From: Bacteroidota bacterium
GTDB lineage: Bacteria; Bacteroidota; Bacteroidia; Chitinophagales; Chitinophagaceae
DNA: 54,963 nucleotides
NCBI GenBank assembly: GCA_013285915.1
Contig: JABDGS010000013.1
Span: forward strand, 1 to 54,963
Direction of reading: 5' to 3'
Below the pieces are notes generated by a model. That model saw nothing but the letters and a program-made list of their open reading frames with translations, did not search any database and was not told where the DNA came from. Positions 15,167 to 20,757 of the stretch are shown here, piece by piece (the stretch's first letter is position 1; every line of letters begins with the position of its first letter). A program made the translations under genes and the position numbers.

Positions 15167-15469
15167 TTATGTAAACTTAAACCGTTCATTTTCTCTTATT
15201 ATTGTTGCTTTTATGGGGAATTCATGGTCGGGCACCTGCTGTATTGTTTCCTGCAAGCCTATGGCGCTTGTAAACAAAATACACAGTTCGCCTTTATAGG
15301 TAACCTGCAAACAAAGCCGCTTGCCATTACCCTTATCGGTAAAGTTGCTCGGCTCAATTTTGTATGCGTGTATAATAGTTTCAATGTTGAGTATTTTTTC
15401 AATTTTTATTTTATCTCCTATAAACCCTTTATCAACTTGCTTAATATTCAGTTCTTTAAAACTTTTCAT
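15167..15469 (-). CDS. Unknown protein encoded immediately after the DGR reverse transcriptase (100 aa)
   Basis: The product is MKSFKELNIKQVDKGFIGDK followed by a beta-rich body (LCLQVTYKGELCILFTSAIG, then a C-terminal KATIIRENERFKFT). It looks like a small OB-like or beta-sandwich protein. Relatives are frequent in Bacteroidetes phages. It overlaps the RT gene by 14 bp, the tightest link to the DGR of any non-RT gene here. It is not a four-helix Avd protein. Whether it takes part in mutagenic retrohoming is unknown. Confidence 0.6.
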   Translation of the reverse strand: MKSFKELNIKQVDKGFIGDKIKIEKILNIETIIHAYKIEPSNFTDKGNGKRLCLQVTYKGELCILFTSAIGLQETIQQVPDHEFPIKATIIRENERFKFT

Positions 15470-16418
15470 TGCTGGTTAGTAATTTTTTTATAAGATGGTT
15501 AGTGTTGGCATGCTTTGCCCAACCCCAATAAGCGGCAAGGCTTTTTGGATTGCCTTTTTTTACAGCGCGGGCAAAGTTTTGTTTTATGGTTTTGCGCAGG
15601 CGTGTATGGGTATGGTAAAATACATAGCCCAAAAAATCAATGCCACGCTTTGCAACGGGAAATACCTGGTGATTGTTTTTTACAGTTAGCTTTAAATGCG
15701 TGTTTAAATAGGCTTTTATATCTGCTAAAATGCCGTGTAAATATGGTTTGTTGCTGGCAAGTATTACTATATCATCTGCATAGCGAAAGTAATACCGCAC
15801 CTGCTTTTCTTCTTTTATCCAATGGTCAAAATAAGTGAGGTAAAAGTTTGCGAAGTATTGGCTAAGATAGTTGCCGATGGGCAGGCCGTCTGCGCTGTCA
15901 ATAATTTCATCAATCAGTTGCAGCAGGTCGGCATCCTTTATTTTACGGCGCAGCAATTCTTTTAATATATCGTGGTTTACTGATGGGTAATACTTTTTTA
16001 TATCAAGCTTAAGGCAGTACAGTGTGTTTTGTTCATCTGCCAATGCCCTGCGTACACTTTCAGCAGCAGGGTGTATGCCTTTGCCTTTTATACAACTGTA
16101 GGTATCTGCGGTAAAGCAGGCGATGAACATCGGCTCAAGTATGTTCATTATGGCATGGTGCAAAATGCGGTCAGGAAAATAAGGCAGGCGGAATACCAGG
16201 CGTTCTTTTGGCTCATATACCGGGAACGTTGTGTAAGGTGATGTGCGGAATGTTTTATTGCGCAGCATGGTATGCAGGGCCACAATATTGGCATCGCGGT
16301 TTTTGTTATGCTCAATAACGCCGGGCTGCTTGCTTTTGCCCCTGCTGGCCTTTGCATCTGCAAGGTGCAGGTTTTCAACGCTTATTATTTGCTGGTATAT
16401 GTTGCCTAATCTTTTCAT
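15456..16418 (-). CDS. DGR-type reverse transcriptase
   Basis: This 320-residue RT copies TR RNA into cDNA with errors at adenines. The visible motifs in order are RLPYFPDRILHHAI (78-90), LDIKKYYPSVNH with catalytic Asp139, IGNYLSQ (181-187), YADD (213-216) and GIDFLGYVF (259-267). IGxxxSQ in motif 4 is the DGR hallmark; group II introns and retrons usually have QGxxxSP. The length fits DGR RTs, which lack maturase and endonuclease domains. The gene lies 110 bp downstream of the TR on the same strand and overlaps the next gene. Confidence 0.96.
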   Translation of the reverse strand: MKRLGNIYQQIISVENLHLADAKASRGKSKQPGVIEHNKNRDANIVALHTMLRNKTFRTSPYTTFPVYEPKERLVFRLPYFPDRILHHAIMNILEPMFIACFTADTYSCIKGKGIHPAAESVRRALADEQNTLYCLKLDIKKYYPSVNHDILKELLRRKIKDADLLQLIDEIIDSADGLPIGNYLSQYFANFYLTYFDHWIKEEKQVRYYFRYADDIVILASNKPYLHGILADIKAYLNTHLKLTVKNNHQVFPVAKRGIDFLGYVFYHTHTRLRKTIKQNFARAVKKGNPKSLAAYWGWAKHANTNHLIKKLLTSNEKF

Positions 16419-16430
16419 GTTGCCTTTGCT

Positions 16431-16622
16431 TTAAAAGGTCGGTTTCGTTGTGCTACTAACGCCCTTTTTAAATGAGGTTATTTTTTGCCATGTGGCAGGG
16501 TTTGCATTGCTATAAAAACCAAAACAAATTCGGGAGCTGACGTTCGAGTTGTCGTAGTCGTAGTCGCAGTCGTTCAACTGAAACCCGGCACTGGCAGAAC
16601 CTAAACGCCACGCAATGCACAA
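16431..16622 (-). pseudogene. TR-containing reading frame, probable relic of a fourth target gene
   Basis: A 63-codon frame covers the TR. Its TR part reads GSASAGFQLNDCDYDYDNSN and continues VSSRICFGF, in the same frame as the targets and comparable to their VGSRLVF. After that the similarity ends: the 30-residue conserved C-terminus of the targets (YAATQF.DLYK) is missing, as is their N-terminal domain. The TR therefore probably arose from the 3' part of a target gene. Whether a peptide is made is unknown. What is seen is the frame and the partial similarity; the relic reading is inference. Confidence 0.5.
16529..16601 (-). repeat. DGR template repeat (TR), 73 bp
   Basis: On the minus strand the TR starts GGTTCTGCCAGTGCCGGG and ends GTCAGCTCCCGAA. 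It contains 17 adenines, at TR positions 10, 23, 28, 29, 32, 38, 41, 44, 47, 50, 52, 53, 58, 59, 64, 72 and 73. Ten of them differ among the three VRs. Codons with adenines are mainly AAC, GAC and TAC, plus CAG, AGT and AGC, none of which becomes a stop when an A is replaced. The 3' end differs from the VR ends (GAA against GCC), as expected for IMH* against IMH. Confidence 0.96.
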
Positions 16623-16632
16623 CCTTTGTACT

Positions 16633-16998
16633 TTAAGCTGGTGTAAGCATGTAATCTTTGTACAGGTCTACAAACTGCGTTGCTGCATACTCCGCTGTTT
16701 TCTCGTCTTTAAAAACAAGGCGGGAGCCGACGTCCGAGGAGTCGCAGCCGAAGACGCAGACGCCCAACCGAAACCCGGCACCGGCAGAACCCATGTAGAA
16801 CCAGGGATAATGTTTCCACTGGTTGGTATTATTCCAGTCCGGTTTCCACTTGCCGTTTAATGCCCTGGCTATTATGGTTAGTTTGTAACAGGCGGTGGCG
16901 AAAGCAACAAGGTCATCGGGCCATGTTGAAAAATCGGGAAGCGTTGCGCTTATTTTTAATGCCTTGCAGGCATCTTCAAAGGTTTTAATCTTTTTCAT
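16633..16998 (-). CDS. DGR target protein 1 (121 aa), variable-repeat protein
   Basis: The product starts MKKIKTFEDACKALKISATL and has a helical N-terminal part, then ALNGKWKPDWNN, then YPWFYMGSAGAGFRL, where the VR begins (residues 70-94), and ends with a conserved tail EYAATQFVDLYKDYM. VR residues that vary against TR are mostly at TR-encoded Asn, Asp and Tyr codons. There is no signal peptide and no membrane segment. Proteins of this type are frequent in Bacteroidetes phages, with a GSRLxF signature after a hypervariable stretch. The fold and binding partner are unknown. It lies 31 bp before the TR. Confidence 0.9.
   Translation of the reverse strand: MKKIKTFEDACKALKISATLPDFSTWPDDLVAFATACYKLTIIARALNGKWKPDWNNTNQWKHYPWFYMGSAGAGFRLGVCVFGCDSSDVGSRLVFKDEKTAEYAATQFVDLYKDYMLTPA
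16719..16791 (-). repeat. DGR variable repeat 1 (VR1)
   Basis: VR1 aligns to the TR over 73 bp without gaps. It has 15 mismatches, all at TR adenines: 9 become G, 3 become T and 3 become C. TR positions 50 and 59 keep A. The encoded variable part reads LGVCVFGCDSSDVGSR where the TR reads LNDCDYDYDNSNVSSR. Confidence 0.96.
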
Positions 16999-17011
16999 GT
17001 ACTGGTTTGTT

Positions 17012-17359
17012 TTATAATGTCATGTAAGCTTTATACAGGTCTGCAAATTGCGTGGCTGCATATTCTGCCACCTCCTCACTTTTGAGGCAAAGGCGGGAGC
17101 CGACGCCCGAGCCGTCGTAGTCGCAGCCGCAGACGTCCAACCGAAACCCGGCACCGGCAGAACCCATGTAGAACCAGGGTTGCCATTTGCGTTCACGAGT
17201 ATTGTTCCAGTCGGGTTGCCATCCCTCGTTTAAGGCTTGCACAACAACCTCTAATTTGTTATGGGCAATTATGTGCGGCTTGCCTGTTGTAAATCCTGCA
17301 TCGGTTGGGTTTATACCCAATGCGGCGCAGGCATCTTCAAACGTTTTGATTTTTTTCAT
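17012..17359 (-). CDS. DGR target protein 2 (115 aa), variable-repeat protein
   Basis: It is a paralogue of target 1: MKKIKTFEDACAALGINPTD at the start, QALNEGWQPDWNN in the middle, PWFYMGSAGAGFRL before the variable part (VR residues 66-90), and AEYAATQFADLYKAYM at the end. The three targets differ clearly outside the VR and the conserved flanks, so they are old duplicates that share only the template. It lies 13 bp before target 1, in one operon. Function unknown; as with the others, nothing suggests export. Confidence 0.9.
   Translation of the reverse strand: MKKIKTFEDACAALGINPTDAGFTTGKPHIIAHNKLEVVVQALNEGWQPDWNNTRERKWQPWFYMGSAGAGFRLDVCGCDYDGSGVGSRLCLKSEEVAEYAATQFADLYKAYMTL
17092..17164 (-). 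repeat. DGR variable repeat 2 (VR2)
   Basis: VR2 aligns to the TR over 73 bp without gaps. It has 13 mismatches, all at TR adenines; adenine is kept at TR positions 29, 44, 47 and 50. The encoded part reads LDVCGCDYDGSGVGSR. Four more bases (TTTG) match the TR beyond its 3' limit, so VR2 is the closest of the three to the TR at that edge. Confidence 0.95.
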
Positions 17360-17384
17360 TGCTGATTTTTTATAGAGTGAATAA

Positions 17385-17840
17385 TTAAGCTGTGTAGTAA
17401 TCTTTGTAGAGGTCTAAAAATTGCGTTGCCGCATACATGGCAAGTTCACGCGATCTAAAAACAAGGCGGGAGCCGACGCGCGAGGCGTCGAAGTCGAAGA
17501 CGCAGCCGCCCAACCGAAACCCGGCACCGGCAGAACCCATGTAGAACCAGGGATAATGCTTTTCTTCACTTTTGTTATCCCAATCCGGCTGCCAGCCATC
17601 ATTCAACGCCTCTGCGATAACTTTTAATTTTCGGTGCGCAATTTCATCAGGCTCACCCGAAGTAAATTTTTCGTCAAATGCGTTTATGCCGGTTAATTCG
17701 CAGGCATCTAAAAACGACTTTACAATTGCCGTAGTTTTTTGAATAATAGTATCCCCAAAAATCTTAATAAGCGCGTCCTGTACATCAGCGTTTGCTGATA
17801 TGTAAATACGGCGTGCTTTTAATGTTTGTGCTGTTTGCAT
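17385..17840 (-). CDS. DGR target protein 3 (151 aa), variable-repeat protein with longer N-terminus
   Basis: The C-terminal 115 residues match targets 1 and 2: FLDACELTGINAF, ALNDGWQPDWDN, YPWFYMGSAGAGFRL with VR residues 102-126, and YAATQFLDLYKDYY. About 36 extra residues precede this (MQTAQTLKARRIYISANADV), with a helical character not present in the others. It is first in the target series and starts 19 bp after a 78-residue gene. The extra N-terminus may give it a different partner. No signal peptide is visible. Confidence 0.88.
   Translation of the reverse strand: MQTAQTLKARRIYISANADVQDALIKIFGDTIIQKTTAIVKSFLDACELTGINAFDEKFTSGEPDEIAHRKLKVIAEALNDGWQPDWDNKSEEKHYPWFYMGSAGAGFRLGGCVFDFDASRVGSRLVFRSRELAMYAATQFLDLYKDYYTA
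17465..17537 (-). repeat. DGR variable repeat 3 (VR3)
   Basis: VR3 aligns to the TR over 73 bp without gaps. It has 15 mismatches, all at TR adenines; adenine is kept at TR positions 44 and 50. The encoded part reads LGGCVFDFDASRVGSR. VR1 and VR3 share a further downstream stretch (TTGTTTTTA). Confidence 0.95.
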
Positions 17841-17859
17841 TTTTTATTGTTTGAAATGA

Positions 17860-18096
17860 TTAAGAAAATAATTCTTTTTGTTCTGGCTGCTGACTTGCTT
17901 TAACCAGTACTTTTATTGCACCGGCTTTTATATAAGGCATCAGCATTACATCAACTTTTTGCTCACGCGCTTTTGCTACCTGTAGCCTAAATTTGTTTGG
18001 GCCTTCAAAATATTTCTGTTGCGCCTGGCGCATTTCATATACCGCCTGTAACAGGTCGGTTTGTTCTTTTGGAAAGTGCTGGCTTTGCTGGCTCAT
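17860..18096 (-). CDS. Small helical phage protein (78 aa), unknown function
   Basis: The product has a helical core with LLQAVYEMRQAQQKYFEG, a pattern seen in short proteins of Bacteroidetes phages, followed by KAREQKVDVMLMPYIKAGA. It has no signal or membrane segment. Its start overlaps the ATPase stop as ATGA, so it is coupled to the ATPase, and it ends 19 bp before DGR target 3. At 78 residues it is shorter than the usual Avd (about 120 residues, four helices), so I do not call it Avd. Confidence 0.55.
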   Translation of the reverse strand: MSQQSQHFPKEQTDLLQAVYEMRQAQQKYFEGPNKFRLQVAKAREQKVDVMLMPYIKAGAIKVLVKASQQPEQKELFS

Positions 18097-18866
18097 ATAA
18101 CTTCTTTTAAATCCTCTTTAAATACCGGCTTTTGCACCTCCGGTAATACCTGCATGTGGGTTACAGCTTCGGGCTGCAGTTTTGGTTTGGCAGTTCTTTT
18201 TTTTCTGTTCTTTTTGTCGTTTGCACCTGTTATAGCGTTGTTATAATCCTTGCCCCATTTAAGCTTTGCGCCGTCCTCCCAAATAACATAAGGCTTGTTG
18301 CCGCCGTAGCGGCATACTACAAAACCTATATACCTGTCAACATGCACTTTTATACCGGCATCATATCTTATTGCCTCTGCAATACCGCCTTTAGGGTCTT
18401 GCCCGCGTGCATGGCTTATGAATATAAAAGCCTTGCGTTTAAACATTTCTTTAAGTGCCTTGTACTGTTCGTAGTTGATGTTCCAGTATTGTATGCTGTC
18501 AATCACAATAAACTTTGGGCTTTTCTTTTTCTTAAGCTTTGCAACAAGCTTATCGTACGTCATTTCATGGTCGGCAAATTCAATCTTACCCGTGTGTTCT
18601 TCAATATTAAAATGCCTGGTTATTGTTTGCACAATGCTTGCCTCGGTGCCCTCCTCAAGGCTTACATATAACACCTTGCCGTATGGCATAAGGGCCTTAA
18701 CCACATCAAACGTCATATTGCTTTTGCCGTTGCCGCTTTTGCCCCAAATAATCATTATAAAGGCATCAACCAGGTTGCCAAAGCTTTCTTTCATTTTGGC
18801 AGGCAAATCCTGCAAATAGTTATGCTTTTTAGTAAGCAATTGCTTAAGCCCTAATACTTTTGCCAT
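18093..18866 (-). CDS. P-loop ATPase of the RecA/KaiC/DnaB class (phage recombination or replication)
   Basis: The 257-residue product has a Walker A motif GKSGNGKS near residues 43-50, a VLYVSLEEG strand after it, and a Walker B segment KFIVIDSIQYWN, then FIFISHARG, the usual sensor region of RecA-like ATPases. The N-terminus reads MAKVLGLKQLLTKKH. Phage proteins of this form include Sak4-type recombinases and AAA_24 ATPases. The exact subfamily is not resolved. It sits in the early operon after the MazG-like gene. Confidence 0.7.
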   Translation of the reverse strand: MAKVLGLKQLLTKKHNYLQDLPAKMKESFGNLVDAFIMIIWGKSGNGKSNMTFDVVKALMPYGKVLYVSLEEGTEASIVQTITRHFNIEEHTGKIEFADHEMTYDKLVAKLKKKKSPKFIVIDSIQYWNINYEQYKALKEMFKRKAFIFISHARGQDPKGGIAEAIRYDAGIKVHVDRYIGFVVCRYGGNKPYVIWEDGAKLKWGKDYNNAITGANDKKNRKKRTAKPKLQPEAVTHMQVLPEVQKPVFKEDLKEVI

Positions 18867-18889
18867 CTGTTTTTTAAGGTTTGATTTTA

Positions 18890-19294
18890 TTAGTATGCTT
18901 TGCCGTGTTTATATGGCCGCAGCTTGTTATATTCAAACTTGTGCTTTATATGCCACTCTATGTTTATACCCAATTGATATGCGAGGTCTAATAACCGTAT
19001 AATTGCATCTGCCAACTCATCCTCTATGCTGTCCTTAATGAAGTACTCAAAACCCCTCTTAAAAACATCGGGGCAACCCTGCGGATGTGATAAAGGCGCT
19101 CCGCCACTTCCGTTTAAAAAAAAGGCTTCGTATTCGGCTATATTGGCAAACTTTTTCTTTCTATGCGCCTCCAGTGCCTCGCTTAATTCTGATACAGTAA
19201 GCATAAGCTTTTCGCCCACATTAACACCATCGCTCCAAAAGCCTTTTTTGTGGGCTTCTTCGTTTATTTCGGTTGATATTTCATTTATGTGCAT
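18890..19294 (-). CDS. MazG-like nucleotide pyrophosphohydrolase
   Basis: The 134-residue product shows the alpha-NTP pyrophosphohydrolase pattern: VSELSEALEAHR (EE..E-like helix) and, in the second half, IEDELADAIIRLLDLA (ExxD helix), which together would bind Mg and hydrolyse NTPs. A middle insert (about 60-85) is Pro/Gly-rich. Such enzymes in phages adjust nucleotide pools or lower alarmone-type signals. The gene overlaps the DUF4406 gene upstream by 10 bp, and both look nucleotide-related. Confidence 0.7.
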   Translation of the reverse strand: MHINEISTEINEEAHKKGFWSDGVNVGEKLMLTVSELSEALEAHRKKKFANIAEYEAFFLNGSGGAPLSHPQGCPDVFKRGFEYFIKDSIEDELADAIIRLLDLAYQLGINIEWHIKHKFEYNKLRPYKHGKAY

Positions 19295-19581
19295 GGCTGA
19301 TAAAATATTTTTTTACTGCATTCAATTGCAATAGCGTGCTCAATGCGTGCGCCCTTGCTGTCTTTCCAGTTGTTAAGCATATAAATACCATCGCATTTAA
19401 ACAGGTGTAAAATGTCTGTTATCATAAAATCATCCCATGTTTTAGCCGATGTTTCGTGTAAGTCCAATGGGTTTACAACCTCGTAACCCATTGCTTTTAA
19501 ATGCTGTTCTGCCACCCGAAACCGGCTTTCATATTCGGGTTTTGGCAGGTTTGATATTTTGCCGGAAACATATATTTTCAT
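19285..19581 (-). CDS. DUF4406 protein (nucleoside deoxyribosyltransferase-like)
   Basis: The 98-residue product starts MKIYVSGKISNLPKPEYESR and continues with LKAMGYEVVNPLDL, the N-terminal half of the nucleoside 2-deoxyribosyltransferase-like fold, then DDFMITDILHLFKCDGIYML and the GARIEHAIA helix with a conserved Glu. This is the usual DUF4406 phage protein. It is thought to act on nucleotides, though the substrate is unknown. It is followed by the MazG-like gene with overlap. Confidence 0.8.
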   Translation of the reverse strand: MKIYVSGKISNLPKPEYESRFRVAEQHLKAMGYEVVNPLDLHETSAKTWDDFMITDILHLFKCDGIYMLNNWKDSKGARIEHAIAIECSKKIFYQPCT

Positions 19582-19694
19582 TTTTCGTGCGGTTTTTTAA
19601 GCGTTTTTGGCTTATAACCCTGTATTTACGCGGGTTTTGCCGTTTTTTTATTCTGAACAAAGGGGTAAAAGCCCCCCTGTTATCCGTTAAATAA

Positions 19695-19724
19695 GGGGGC
19701 GGTTTTCATCTTTTTACCGCCCCC
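19695..19724. terminator. GC-rich hairpin, possible transcription terminator
   Basis: GGGGGCGGT (19695-19703) pairs perfectly with ACCGCCCCC (19716-19724) around a 12-nt loop. It lies in the gene-free stretch just ahead of the DUF4406 gene. There is no long T tract on either side, so it may be an RNA processing or pausing element rather than an intrinsic terminator. Confidence 0.4.
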
Positions 19725-19904
19725 ATTTGTGTGAGGCCTTCGCCTTTTAGACCGTTAACACGCTCCCTTGTCTGTAGGGTTTCCAAGCTTGCTTTCCAGA
19801 CTGTCTCAGGTTACAGGGCCTTACCTGTAGGCCGGGCATAAGCTGTACCTCGTTGTTTGTATTTGGTGCGTATTACTTAAGCACCTTCCTTTTTGTGCGT
19901 TTGT

Positions 19905-19980
19905 GGAGACGGCTGGATTTGAACCAGCGAACGCCCCGTTTTAAACTGCCGGGCCGGTTTAGCCTCTGCCGCACGTCCCC
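19905..19980 (-). tRNA. tRNA-like element with abnormal anticodon arm
   Basis: On the minus strand the 76-nt segment starts GGGGACG and ends CGTCTCC, a 7-bp acceptor stem with one G-U pair. A perfect T arm (GCTGG-TTCAAAT-CCAGC) and a D-arm-like part (CGG, loop with AGAGGCTAA, CCG) are present. The anticodon arm does not fold normally: CCCG and CGGG give 4 bp around an 11-nt loop GCAGTTTAAAA. No CCA is encoded. It may be a decayed or unusual phage tRNA, or a tRNA mimic. The amino acid cannot be assigned. Confidence 0.45.
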
Positions 19981-19986
19981 TTATAT

Positions 19987-20012
19987 TGTCCCTGCTTAAA
20001 CAAGCAGGGACA
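19987..20012. terminator. Perfect 11-bp stem-loop beside the tRNA-like element
   Basis: TGTCCCTGCTT (19987-19997) and AAGCAGGGACA (20002-20012) are perfectly complementary around an AAAC loop. It lies between the gam-like gene and the tRNA-like element, so a minus-strand transcript would form it just after gam. No U tract follows. It could be a terminator, a processing site or a transcript stabiliser. Confidence 0.45.
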
Positions 20013-20052
20013 CAGTACCCAATTATCCTAAAAAAATCCACCTAAGAGAAAC

Positions 20053-20583
20053 TTACGCCGCAACCTCCTCGGCTTTGGCAGTTATGTAAAAGCTTTCATC
20101 CTGTACAACATCAATGTAACAGTCCTCTAAAAGCTGGTTTAATACGACTTCGTTCTTTTCAGCCAAAATGGCCTCCTTATTTACCTCCTCCGTAACACGC
20201 AAAAACTTTTTAAGCATGTTGTTTTTCTTCATCACTTCAACAATGCCATCCCATGTAAATTTTTTGGTTGTTTTTTCAACCTTTGGCGTGCCTGTTCTAA
20301 AGCCGATTATGCAATGCAGCAGTTCAAGGCTTTTCTTCTTTCCCCAACCTTCCTTTTGTTCGTAGGCGAACACCTCAAGCACTTCTGACGGCTCGGCCAG
20401 CCCTTCCTGCAACTCTGTTATTTCAGCCAGGTACTTACTTTTTATGTTGTTAATTTCCGCATTCATTTTCGCCTTTATCTTTTCAAGCGATGTGGTGTTA
20501 GCCGTAAATGTTTCCCCGGCCTGCTGCGCCTGCTCAAGGGTTACGTTAACAATTACTTTTTTCTTTGTAGTTTTTGTAGCCAT
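20053..20583 (-). CDS. gam: Host-nuclease inhibitor Gam (Mu Gam-like)
   Basis: The 176-residue product has a Lys-rich start, a coiled-coil (KIKAKMNAEINNIKSKYLAE) and the Gam C-terminal core. That core contains WDGIVEVMKKNNMLKKFLRV and TEEVNKEAILAEKN, closely parallel to Mu Gam (LERLGLQRFIRTKQEINKEA). Gam dimers bind DNA ends in a Ku-like way and protect phage DNA from RecBCD-type exonucleases. The host itself encodes Ku and LigD 11 kb to the right. The gene lies in the early operon. Confidence 0.85.
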   Translation of the reverse strand: MATKTTKKKVIVNVTLEQAQQAGETFTANTTSLEKIKAKMNAEINNIKSKYLAEITELQEGLAEPSEVLEVFAYEQKEGWGKKKSLELLHCIIGFRTGTPKVEKTTKKFTWDGIVEVMKKNNMLKKFLRVTEEVNKEAILAEKNEVVLNQLLEDCYIDVVQDESFYITAKAEEVAA

Positions 20584-20595
20584 ACAGTTTTTGTT

Positions 20596-20742
20596 TTATT
20601 TAAAAAGGTGATTGTAATGCTTTTGCGGTGGCCCTGCTTTGGGGTATTTGCGTTGCTTGCGTTTGTCGCCTATAAACCATGCGAACAGGTGGTAAATAAG
20701 TACATCAACAATGCAAACAAGCGCGAGGTAAAAAAGTATCAT
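20596..20742 (-). CDS. Small membrane protein (48 aa), unknown function
   Basis: A frame runs from ATG (20742-20740) to TAA (20598-20596). It encodes MILFYLALVCIVDVLIYHLF, one transmembrane helix, followed by a basic tail (GDKRKQRKYPKAGPPQKHYN). It fits exactly between the 103-residue gene upstream and gam downstream, in the same direction. Its size and position support a real small gene. No family is recognised. Confidence 0.45.
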   Translation of the reverse strand: MILFYLALVCIVDVLIYHLFAWFIGDKRKQRKYPKAGPPQKHYNHLFK

Positions 20743-20757
20743 GTCTTTTAGTTTGGA

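Larger units (their letters stand above)
15456..17840 (-). mobile_element. Diversity-generating retroelement (three targets, TR, RT)
   Basis: Reading on the minus strand the order is target 3 (17840-17385), target 2 (17359-17012), target 1 (16998-16633), TR (16601-16529) and RT (16418-15456). Each target has a 73-bp VR aligned without gaps to the TR. Mismatches to TR are 15, 13 and 15 for VR1, VR2 and VR3. Every one lies at a TR adenine (17 adenines in 73 bp), and no non-adenine position differs. This is the defining signature of adenine-specific mutagenic retrohoming. No obvious Avd gene is nearby. Confidence 0.97.
19582..20052. other. Gene-free stretch with several hairpins and a tRNA-like element
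   Basis: These 470 bp contain no convincing reading frame. The region holds the GC hairpin (19695-19724), a segment with nested short inverted repeats around 19755-19835 (GTCTG/CAGAC and TACAGG/CCTGTA), the tRNA-like element (19905-19980) and an 11-bp stem-loop (19987-20012). The density of structure suggests a transcribed noncoding RNA on the minus strand. I do not recognise a family. Confidence 0.45.

Noticed and set aside
15456-16418. Reading the RT as a group II intron or retron RT
   Set aside because: There is no maturase or HNH domain in the RT, no intron RNA domains nearby, the motif is IGxxxSQ rather than QGxxxSP, and the TR/VR set explains it fully.
16431-17627. Plus-strand frames through the TR and VR regions
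   Set aside because: They are antisense to the RT operon, have unnatural composition (Ala/Asp/Val runs from the repeats) and match no family.
16633-17840. Explaining the similarity of the three targets by recent gene duplication alone
   Set aside because: Drift would hit all bases. The VRs differ only at TR-adenine positions, while the genes differ freely outside the VR and its conserved flanks.
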